Shown here: in pieces, positions 1 through 6,777 of the stretch | Layout: every line of letters begins with the position of its first letter | How positions within the stretch are numbered: position 1 is the first letter of the stretch | Source: Bacteroidales bacterium | GTDB lineage: Bacteria; Bacteroidota; Bacteroidia; Bacteroidales; VadinHA17 | Assembly: GCA_016709865.1 (NCBI GenBank) | Contig: JADJLX010000006.1 | Span: 186,001-250,000 of the forward strand | Length of the DNA stretch: 64,000 nt | Direction of reading: 5' to 3' | The notes under the pieces: model-generated | The model's input: only the letters and a program-made list of their open reading frames with translations | Database searches by the model: none | Told to the model about the DNA's origin: nothing | Position numbers and translations under genes: made by a program

Positions 1-1163
1 CTGCATCACCGATCAGGAAGCTTGTTCCATATTCAGAAGAAGCAAAACGTAAAGGAAGGAAAGTTTATCATCTTAATATTGGTCAGCCCGATATCCCTAC
101 CCCTGAAGTGGCGATGAATGCCCTTCGTAACATAAATATTAAAGTTCTGGAATACAGTCATTCAGCAGGAAATGAATCGTACCGCAGGAAACTGGCTGCT
201 TACTACCAGAAGATTGGCATTAAGGTTGATCACACCGAGATGCTGATAACCACAGGAGGATCGGAAGCCATATTATTCGCACTGATGTCGTGCGTAAATC
301 CGGGTGAAGAGGTCATTACCCCTGAACCTTTTTATGCCAACTATAATGGTTTTGCAACAACAGCCGGTATAAAAATTGTACCTGTAACATCTCATATAAA
401 GAATGATTTTGCTCTGCCTCCAATTGAGGATATCGAGAAAAAGATTACTCCTAAAACAAAAGGGATAATTGTATGCAATCCAAATAATCCCACAGGCTAC
501 CTCTACTCAAAAAATGAACTCCTTCAGCTAAAAGAGATTGTAAAGAAACACGACCTGTTCCTTTTCTCTGATGAAGCTTACCGGGAGTTTTGCTACGATG
601 GTGCTGAACATTTTTCTGCGATGAATCTAGAAGGAATAGAAAATAATGTAATTCTTCTTGACTCTGTATCAAAGCGATACAGCGAATGCGGGATAAGGAT
701 CGGAGCCCTTATTACAAAAAACAAGGAGGTAATTTCAACAGCTCTTAAATTTGCGCAGGCTCGTCTCTCCCCTCCCGGACTCGGACAGATTGCTGCAGAA
801 GCTTCAATAGAAACTCCGGCAGATTATTTCGAGGGGGTAAACAAAGAATACACGGCCCGAAGAAACTATATGGTGGAGGCGCTTAACAAAATCCCGGGAG
901 TTTACTGCCCAAAACCGAAAGGGGCATTTTATACTGTGGTAAAGCTCCCTGTTGATGATGCTGACAAATTTGCACAGTGGCTGTTAGAAGATTTTGAGTA
1001 TAACAATCAAACAGTTATGGTTGCTCCTGCATCGGGTTTCTATTCAACTCCGGGGTCAGGAAAAAATGAAGTCCGCATAGCTTATGTTCTGAAGATCGAT
1101 GATCTGAAACAGGCTATGATGATCCTTGCTGAAGCGCTGAAGGTATATCCTGGAAGAGTGTAG
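1..1163 (+). CDS. PLP-dependent aminotransferase, class I/II (5' truncated)
   Basis: The reading frame is open from base 3 and enters the window already inside the gene; the first visible residues (ASPIRKLVPYSEEA, then LNIGQPDIPTP) are the usual amino end of class I/II aminotransferases, so only a short amino-terminal piece is missing. An internal GTG at 108 is not the start. Visible landmarks are the NPNNPTGY loop, the DEAYREF segment that contacts the cofactor pyridine nitrogen, the Schiff-base lysine in SVSKRYSECGIRIG, and the carboxylate-binding arginine in NEVRIAY near the end. It should transfer amino groups between an amino acid and a 2-oxo acid in the cytoplasm; aspartate is the commonest substrate in this subgroup, but specificity cannot be read from sequence. 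The TAG stop merges into a C-run/G-run repeat. Confidence 0.9.
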   Translation, partial: ASPIRKLVPYSEEAKRKGRKVYHLNIGQPDIPTPEVAMNALRNINIKVLEYSHSAGNESYRRKLAAYYQKIGIKVDHTEMLITTGGSEAILFALMSCVNPGEEVITPEPFYANYNGFATTAGIKIVPVTSHIKNDFALPPIEDIEKKITPKTKGIIVCNPNNPTGYLYSKNELLQLKEIVKKHDLFLFSDEAYREFCYDGAEHFSAMNLEGIENNVILLDSVSKRYSECGIRIGALITKNKEVISTALKFAQARLSPPGLGQIAAEASIETPADYFEGVNKEYTARRNYMVEALNKIPGVYCPKPKGAFYTVVKLPVDDADKFAQWLLEDFEYNNQTVMVAPASGFYSTPGSGKNEVRIAYVLKIDDLKQAMMILAEALKVYPGRV

Positions 1164-1259
1164 CCCCCCTGCCCCCCTAAAGGGGGGTTAATTCCTGCAA
1201 CTAACTGTAATTCTTCTATATATGCAAATTTAGCCCCCCTTTAGGGGGGTTGGGGGGCG
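1164..1259. repeat. C-run/G-run paired dyad repeat, copy 1
   Basis: Two inverted modules, each a palindrome of the type CCCCCCTAAAGGGGGG preceded or followed by a further C or G run, face each other across an AT-rich spacer of about 35 bases. The left module starts at the TAG stop of the aminotransferase gene. Similar structures lie at 37991-38088 and 50354-50424. The RNA could fold into strong hairpins and might end transcription between the two convergent genes, but there is no clean T-run. Confidence 0.7.
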
Positions 1260-1276
1260 ATCTGAGGTAGGAACAA

Positions 1277-2449
1277 CTATTTATACAAAAGGTACTTCTC
1301 CCTGACCTTCCCAAACTTCTCCAACCCATCTTTCCAGCTTTCACGGATCTCTTTGGCACTCATACCTTTCTGAATCTGCTCACGTAATCCCGGACCACCG
1401 GCCAGAGTATCGAAATACTTTGTGAAGAACTTATCTTTCTGCGGGAAATCATTGTAGGCACTTATAATCCAATCGAGATTAATCTGAGGTTTGGGGACAA
1501 TTTTGTTCTTTAATGCATCTCTTAGATCAGTGCCATAACACTTAACACCCAGGAGTGGCGGATTTTTTGCACCCGGTACACTCTCAGGAGTAAAGCTGAA
1601 TCCCCTGTCGGGCATGTCTGGACCACCAAACACCTGAAAAGGGAATGCTGTCCCTCTGCCAAGAGAGAGCACGGTACCCTCAAAAAAGCAGGTTGAAGGA
1701 TAAAGGTAAATTGAATTCTGATTTGGCAGGTTTGGCGAAGGTTTCACGGGAAGATCATAGTATGTTTTATGAGTGTAATTTTTACACTTAATAACTTCAA
1801 GATCACATTTTAGACCACCCTTAAGGAATCCTTCACCATTCAGCATCTGTCCGTACTCTCCTACTGTCATTCCATGAACAATAGGCACAGGATCCATTCC
1901 TACAAATGAGCGGTAAGTCGTGTCGAGAATATTTCCATCAAAATAGAAGCCGTTAGGATTGGGACGATCGAGGATAATGCATTTTTTATTGTTTTCCGCG
2001 CAAGCCTCCATAAGATAATGAAGTGTTGAAATATAGGTATAAAAACGTGTCCCTACATCCTGTATATCAAAGAGGACCACATCGATACCTGCCAGATCTT
2101 CGGGTGTTGGTTTCTGATGAGTACCATACAGACTTATTATCTTTATCCCGGTAACCGGATCTTTTCCATCTTCGATCAGCTCGCCGGCATCGGCCAGATT
2201 CCTGAATCCGTGTTCCGGAGCAAAAATCACTTTAATATCAATACCTATTCCAAAAAGATTGTCAACAAGATGGGTCTGACCAACCAGTGAAGTCTGATTT
2301 GCGACTATCGCAACAGCTTTTCCTTCAATCTGGTTTCTGTAAAGTTCTATCTGACTGGCTCCTGGAACAGGATCGTTTTTTGCCCCGGAACATTCTGCAG
2401 ATAAAGCTATAATACCAGCCAACAGAGATACAACAAGTACTTTTTTCAT
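1277..2449 (-). CDS. namZ: DUF1343 / NamZ-like exo-N-acetylmuramidase (GH171)
   Basis: A 390-residue protein of the DUF1343 family. The characterised Bacillus subtilis member, NamZ, removes terminal N-acetylmuramic acid from peptidoglycan fragments. The amino end (MKKVLVVSLLAGIIALSAEC) is a signal sequence; a cysteine follows it, but glutamate at -1 makes a poor lipobox, so lipoprotein processing is uncertain. Family landmarks are NQTSLVG near residue 51, FAPEHGFR near 96, the FDIQDVGTRFYTYIST block near 127, and LDRPNPNG near 160. It probably acts in the periplasm in cell-wall turnover. It is transcribed alone, convergent with the aminotransferase gene. The family is clear; the substrate is taken from characterised relatives. 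Confidence 0.82.
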   Translation of the reverse strand: MKKVLVVSLLAGIIALSAECSGAKNDPVPGASQIELYRNQIEGKAVAIVANQTSLVGQTHLVDNLFGIGIDIKVIFAPEHGFRNLADAGELIEDGKDPVTGIKIISLYGTHQKPTPEDLAGIDVVLFDIQDVGTRFYTYISTLHYLMEACAENNKKCIILDRPNPNGFYFDGNILDTTYRSFVGMDPVPIVHGMTVGEYGQMLNGEGFLKGGLKCDLEVIKCKNYTHKTYYDLPVKPSPNLPNQNSIYLYPSTCFFEGTVLSLGRGTAFPFQVFGGPDMPDRGFSFTPESVPGAKNPPLLGVKCYGTDLRDALKNKIVPKPQINLDWIISAYNDFPQKDKFFTKYFDTLAGGPGLREQIQKGMSAKEIRESWKDGLEKFGKVREKYLLYK

Positions 2450-2501
2450 TTGAATTTAAATTTGATATGTAAATCTAAGATTTTTTTATTTCAAAATTGT
2501 T

Positions 2502-2535
2502 TTCTCTGTGTCTTCTCCCTGTCTCTCTGTGTAAC
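2502..2535. repeat. Degenerate CTCTGTGT tandem array
   Basis: A pyrimidine-rich run of near-repeats of CTCTGTGT/CTCCCTGT lies in the divergent spacer between the NamZ-like gene and the permease gene. It resembles one arm of the array at 22491-22594, but no inverted second arm is visible. Confidence 0.4.
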
Positions 2536-2574
2536 TAAAGAAAATAAGATTCATTTACTTAACCTTTAATTTAT

Positions 2575-2582
2575 TAAATTTG
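2575..2582 (+). promoter_or_regulatory. Bacteroidota -7 box (TAAATTTG)
   Basis: TAAATTTG fits TAnnTTTG exactly. The -33 region has only a weak TTTA. A transcript starting near 2589 would exclude the in-frame TTG at 2580 and supports ATG 2601 as the start of the downstream permease. Confidence 0.45.
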
Positions 2583-2600
2583 GGGACTATAAAATATTAC

Positions 2601-3845
2601 ATGAATCTACCATATTTCATAGCACAAAGGCTCATTAAAGGGAGACGGGAAGAGACATCCTTTTCGCGCCCGATAAATGTTATTGCCATAATAGGCATTG
2701 CTATGGGACTGGCGGTAATGATTCTTGCAGTAGCTATACTTACAGGCTTTAAACAGGAGATCAGGGATAAGGTTGTCGGATTCGGGTCTCATATTCAGAT
2801 CATGAATTTCGATTCGAATATCTCTTTTGAGACTACTCCTATCAGCGGTAATCAGGAATTTATTCCCAGGATAAAAGCAATCCCCGGGATAAAACATATC
2901 GAGGTTTTCGCAACTAAGGCAGGTATTATTAAAACAGATGAAGATATTCAGGGTGTTGTACTGAAGGGAATAGGAAGTGATTTTGACTGGAGCTATTTCA
3001 GCAGTAATCTGGTGGAAGGTTCCGTCTTTACAGTTACTGATACAGGAAGAACAGATAAAGTATTAATCTCTAAGAAAATTGCAGATATGCTAAGCCTCAA
3101 AAACGGGGACTCATTTGCAATGCACTTCATACAGGATCCTCCGAGGATGAGAAAATTCACTATCAGCGGTATCTATGAAACAAGTCTTGAGGAGTTTGAT
3201 AAGATGTATGTCTTCTGCGATATCGGCCATATTAAAAGGTTAAACGGATGGGAAGATGATCAGATTAGCGGTTTTGAGGTGTTTATTGATGACTTTGACA
3301 GGCTGGATGAAATGACTCTGGCAGTAAGGGATGCAATAGGTTATAAGATTACTGAAGAAGATGCAAAATTCAAGGTAACAAATATCAGGATCAGATACCC
3401 TCAGATCTTCGACTGGCTAAACTTTCAGGATATTAATGTCATAATTATAATCCTGCTTATGCTTGTTGTTGCCGGATTCAATATGATTTCAGGATTGCTT
3501 ATTCTTATCCTGGAGAAAACCAACATGATCGGCATTATTAAAGCACTCGGTTCGGAAGATAAAACTATAAGAAGGATCTTTCTTTATCAGGCAGCTTACC
3601 TCATTGCAAAAGGCTTGATCTGGGGAAATGTAGTCGGAATAGGACTTGCTTTTCTGCAGCTTAAAACGGGCATAATAACACTTGATCCCTCCTCATACTA
3701 CATTAAAACGGTTCCGGTTAATCTTGAACTTGCGCATATTTTATTACTAAATGCAGGTACCATGGCTGCAATTGTAATTATGCTTCTGGTTCCTTCACAA
3801 CTTATAAGCAGGATAACACCGGTGAAAGCAATAAGATACGATTAA
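2601..3845 (+). CDS. LolC/LolE-like ABC transporter permease (FtsX family)
   Basis: A 414-residue membrane protein with one TM segment near residues 24-48, a large extracytoplasmic domain, and three TM segments in the last third (about 280-310, 325-350, 375-400), ending in SRITPVKAIRYD. This is the single-unit MacB_PCD/FtsX layout of LolC/LolE, which release lipoproteins from the inner membrane with the LolD ATPase. The reading frame can begin at TTG 2580, but ATG 2601 gives the family's usual MNLPYFIAQRL opening and lies downstream of a good -7 box. No ATPase gene is adjacent, so the partner must be encoded elsewhere. The end overlaps the convergent histidine kinase gene by 4 bases. Membership of the FtsX family is secure; the lipoprotein role is inferred. 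Confidence 0.8.
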   Translation: MNLPYFIAQRLIKGRREETSFSRPINVIAIIGIAMGLAVMILAVAILTGFKQEIRDKVVGFGSHIQIMNFDSNISFETTPISGNQEFIPRIKAIPGIKHIEVFATKAGIIKTDEDIQGVVLKGIGSDFDWSYFSSNLVEGSVFTVTDTGRTDKVLISKKIADMLSLKNGDSFAMHFIQDPPRMRKFTISGIYETSLEEFDKMYVFCDIGHIKRLNGWEDDQISGFEVFIDDFDRLDEMTLAVRDAIGYKITEEDAKFKVTNIRIRYPQIFDWLNFQDINVIIIILLMLVVAGFNMISGLLILILEKTNMIGIIKALGSEDKTIRRIFLYQAAYLIAKGLIWGNVVGIGLAFLQLKTGIITLDPSSYYIKTVPVNLELAHILLLNAGTMAAIVIMLLVPSQLISRITPVKAIRYD

Positions 3846-5194
3846 AAACTCAGGCAGAATACCGTTTCCTTATAAGGCACTGATCTTACTTTCAGGTTAC
3901 CGCCATGTACCTTCATAATCTGTCTCGATATACTTAATCCGATTCCTGATCCCTTATCCTTAGTTGTAAAAAACGGCACAAAGATCTCATCGAGTTTTGC
4001 CTCTGAGATTCCCGGACCATTATCAATAACACATAGTTCAGGCCGGTTATCAATATCAGTATTTGCAATTATTGTGATCCGGGTGTCAGGATTGTTTTCA
4101 TTAGCTTCCAGTGCGTTCTTAAGAAGATTAATAAGGACCTGCGATATCAGATTCTGATCAGCAAAGATTTCAAGATCCGGATTTATTACCTTAACTGACA
4201 ATTCAACTTTCCTGCTCGTTTCAAGGGATTCATAAAGAATCTTAACCCTGCTTAATAGATCTGTCACCCTGAAGATCTTCTTTTCAGGTTCAGGCACCTT
4301 TGTCAGCTTCCTGTATGATTCCACGAATGACATCAAACCTTTCCCCTGATCTTTTATAACGTTCAGACCCTGCAGTGTTGTATCAATTGCTTTTGATGTC
4401 ACTTCCTCAGGCGGTACAGGATCACCATTTTTTGTATAGATCTTGGAGAGGCTCTCCGACAAAGATGTAATCGGAGTTATGGAGTTCATAATTTCATGCA
4501 TCAGCACCCTGATAAGTTTCATCCACGATTCCAGTTCCTTCTCATCTAGTTCATGCTTAATATCCTGAACAGACAGGATTATGAGCTCATTTTCTTTCAT
4601 TCCAAAAGATGTAGCCTTGAGTGAGAGCTGAGTTTCACCCCGTTCATTGTTTAATGCAACAAGCTTTCTTTCAAACGGTTTTATATTATTTATTGTATTA
4701 AACAGCTTTTTATCAATCCGTTCAATTTGGCTGAGATGGGTAAGCACTTCTGCTGACAGAAGTCGTTTTGCAGCAGAATTGGCATGCATAACATGGCCTC
4801 TGCTATCATATGTAATAATACCGGTGGCAAGATGTTCAAGCAGTGTCTGGAAGTATTGTTCCTGTTGCCGGTTTACAATTTTCAGCTTCTGGATCTGCCG
4901 GTTAACCCTATTCATGCTTTCATACAATTCACTGAATGCCAAACCTTTGATATCACCAGGAAATGAGAGACTTGAATCATCATTGCGAACAGAATCAAAG
5001 AAGAATCTGATTTTTTTATTTGTTGTATTCAGAAACGAAATCAGGTTTATGGTAAGTACAATAATTGCGATCAGGCAGATAATTGCAATTCTGACCGAGT
5101 AATCAACAAGGAGAAAATATCCGAGTAACGAACAGAAAACAACAAGGAGTAAGACGCGGATAATAATACTTACGTACAGGTATTTGCTAATCAT
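3842..5194 (-). CDS. Sensor histidine kinase, NtrB-like
   Basis: A 450-residue membrane kinase. Two TM segments lie at about 9-30 and 34-54, with almost no periplasmic loop. A linker and a PAS-like region (about 110-215, with GIITYDSRGHVMHANSAA) follow. The phospho-accepting histidine is near residue 233 in LMHEIMNSITP; the N-box is QVLINLLKNALEAN, with DNGPGIS and GSGIGLSISRQIM for ATP binding. It overlaps the upstream activator gene by 4 bases (ATGA), so the two are translationally coupled and form a two-component pair. The near absence of a periplasmic domain suggests it senses something in the membrane or cytoplasm. The signal is unknown. Confidence 0.92.
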   Translation of the reverse strand: MISKYLYVSIIIRVLLLVVFCSLLGYFLLVDYSVRIAIICLIAIIVLTINLISFLNTTNKKIRFFFDSVRNDDSSLSFPGDIKGLAFSELYESMNRVNRQIQKLKIVNRQQEQYFQTLLEHLATGIITYDSRGHVMHANSAAKRLLSAEVLTHLSQIERIDKKLFNTINNIKPFERKLVALNNERGETQLSLKATSFGMKENELIILSVQDIKHELDEKELESWMKLIRVLMHEIMNSITPITSLSESLSKIYTKNGDPVPPEEVTSKAIDTTLQGLNVIKDQGKGLMSFVESYRKLTKVPEPEKKIFRVTDLLSRVKILYESLETSRKVELSVKVINPDLEIFADQNLISQVLINLLKNALEANENNPDTRITIIANTDIDNRPELCVIDNGPGISEAKLDEIFVPFFTTKDKGSGIGLSISRQIMKVHGGNLKVRSVPYKETVFCLSF

Positions 5195-6558
5195 TGATCT
5201 GCTTTTTTCATTTTGTTATAAAGTGTCTGCCTCGTAACACCAAGCTCTTCAGCAGCGGCGGTAAAATTGCCATCGTTTTTTTCAAGAGCCTGCCTAATCA
5301 TTTTCCGCTCCATCTCCTCAAGGGTGGAAACAGCATAATTATTACCCGGCAGATGAGCATTCCTCAGGTAGAGATCATCAGCTTTAAGGACAACTGATTC
5401 GCTTAAAATAACTGCCTTTTCGATAGTATGCTGAAGCTCCCTGATATTTCCGGGCCATGAATAGCTTAAAAGCTTATCGTGAGCCTGCTGATTTATTCTT
5501 ATATCAGGTTTACCGTACTTATAGGTATATTTCTTCAGAAAGAATTCAGCCAGAATTATTATATCATTACCTCTTTCCCTGAGAGGCGGAAGTTCGATCT
5601 GAATTGTATTGATCCTGTATAAAAGATCCTCGCGAAACAGTCCTTCCCCAACCAACTTTTCAAGATTTCTGTTTGTAGCACATATAAGTCTTATATCAGT
5701 TGGTATAACCTGATTTGAACCAATACGAGTAATCTGACGGTTCTCAATAGCGGCAAGAAGCTTTGCCTGAAGATGGAATGACAGATTTCCGATTTCGTCA
5801 AGAAATAAGGTCCCTTTATCGGCAATCTCAAATTTTCCCTGTCTGTTCTCACGAGCATCTGTAAATGAGCCTTTGGTATGGCCAAATAATTCACTTTCAA
5901 AAAGGGTTTCACTTAATGATCCTATGTCTACACTCACCAGAACCTCATTTGACCGCGCAGAAAGACGGTGAATCTCCTGAGCTATAAGTTCCTTTCCGGT
6001 ACCATTCTCGCCTGTTATCAGAACAGTGGCATCAGTTTTGGCAACCTTTCTGACCATATTTAAAACCTTCATCAGCTGTGGTGATGAGCCAATTATGTAT
6101 TTCTGGTCGCGGTTCAGTTCCTTTTTTAATCCTGTTTCCCGCTCCCGCAATTCGTTAACCTCTTTTTTTGAAAAATTCAGCTGGAGTGCTATGTTTAGTG
6201 TAGCAATAAGCTTTTCATTATCCCATGGCTTCAGAATGAAATCTGAAGCCCCCGCTTTAAGAGCCTTGACTGCCAGATCAATATCCCCGTAGGCTGTTAT
6301 CATAACCACCGAGACATCGGGATAGGTTTCCCTGATCTTTCCCAGCCAGTATAATCCTTCGTTTCCGCTGTTTATTCCTGCCTGAAAATTCATATCCAGG
6401 ATAACAAGATTGTAGTCTTTTTTACGAAGCTCAGCAGGGATGAGGTTTGGATTGGAGAGTGTCGTTACAGATTGAAATAGAGGCGATAGCAGTATCTCAA
6501 GGGTACTCAGGATACTTTTATTATCGTCGATTACAAGTATGTTACCTGGTTGTTGCAT
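5191..6558 (-). CDS. Sigma-54-dependent response regulator, NtrC/AtoC family
   Basis: A 455-residue activator: receiver domain with phospho-acceptor Asp in LVILDMNF (about residue 55), AAA+ domain with Walker A GENGTGK, Walker B TLFLDEIG and an arginine-rich LLYRINTIQIELPPLRER segment, and a carboxyl Fis-type helix-turn-helix (NFTAAAEELGVTRQTLYNKM). The sigma-54 contact loop reads GSFTDA rather than GAFTGA. An upstream in-frame ATG at 6579 would add seven residues; ATG 6558 starts directly at MQQPGNILVIDDN and is preferred. It forms an operon with the histidine kinase and diverges from the permease array, its likely target. Two dyads in the shared spacer are candidate binding sites. Confidence 0.92.
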   Translation of the reverse strand: MQQPGNILVIDDNKSILSTLEILLSPLFQSVTTLSNPNLIPAELRKKDYNLVILDMNFQAGINSGNEGLYWLGKIRETYPDVSVVMITAYGDIDLAVKALKAGASDFILKPWDNEKLIATLNIALQLNFSKKEVNELRERETGLKKELNRDQKYIIGSSPQLMKVLNMVRKVAKTDATVLITGENGTGKELIAQEIHRLSARSNEVLVSVDIGSLSETLFESELFGHTKGSFTDARENRQGKFEIADKGTLFLDEIGNLSFHLQAKLLAAIENRQITRIGSNQVIPTDIRLICATNRNLEKLVGEGLFREDLLYRINTIQIELPPLRERGNDIIILAEFFLKKYTYKYGKPDIRINQQAHDKLLSYSWPGNIRELQHTIEKAVILSESVVLKADDLYLRNAHLPGNNYAVSTLEEMERKMIRQALEKNDGNFTAAAEELGVTRQTLYNKMKKADQ

Positions 6559-6610
6559 TTTAATGCTCCCAACTCCCAAAAGGGCGCTTTATTTATACTC
6601 AGAATTACCT

Positions 6611-6642
6611 CAAAACTAATTTATAAAAACACGAAAGTCAAG
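6611..6642 (-). promoter_or_regulatory. Promoter of the regulator-kinase operon
   Basis: On the minus strand CTTG, then 20 bases, then TAGTTTTG: an exact -7 box and a 3-of-4 -33 box of the Bacteroidota housekeeping type. The leader to ATG 6558 would be about 45 bases. The dyad at 6648-6662 abuts the -33 box, which would suit autoregulation. Confidence 0.5.
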
Positions 6643-6647
6643 GATAT

Positions 6648-6685
6648 GTAAAATATTTTTACACTAAATTGTAAATTATTTTTAC
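6648..6685. promoter_or_regulatory. Tandem 15-bp dyads, candidate activator binding sites
   Basis: Two dyads share the form GTAAAA-TAT-TTTTAC: a perfect one at 6648-6662 and one with a single mismatch (GTAAAT at the left arm) at 6671-6685. Their centres are 23 bases apart, about two helical turns. They sit roughly 60-90 bases upstream of the possible -24/-12 element at 6739, the usual arrangement of enhancer sites for an NtrC-type activator with a Fis-type helix-turn-helix. Confidence 0.6.
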
Positions 6686-6738
6686 CAAGCCTTATCATAC
6701 TGGTTTCTATTATGCTGATTTTCTAATACATACAAATC

Positions 6739-6754
6739 TGGCATAATTATAGTA
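6739..6754 (+). promoter_or_regulatory. Possible sigma-54 (-24/-12) promoter
   Basis: TGGCATAATTATAGTA compared with the consensus TGGCAC-N5-TTGCA: the -24 GG and TGGCA are intact and the spacing is right, but -12 reads GT instead of GC. ATG 6778 lies about 24 bases downstream. It is supported mainly by the neighbouring sigma-54 activator gene and the tandem dyads. Confidence 0.4.
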
Positions 6755-6777
6755 TTTAATTTGAAAATTCTACCATC

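Noticed and set aside
1277..2449. Confident lipoprotein call for the NamZ-like protein
   Set aside because: The cysteine after the signal sequence is preceded by glutamate, which does not fit a lipobox; secretion is supported, lipidation is not.
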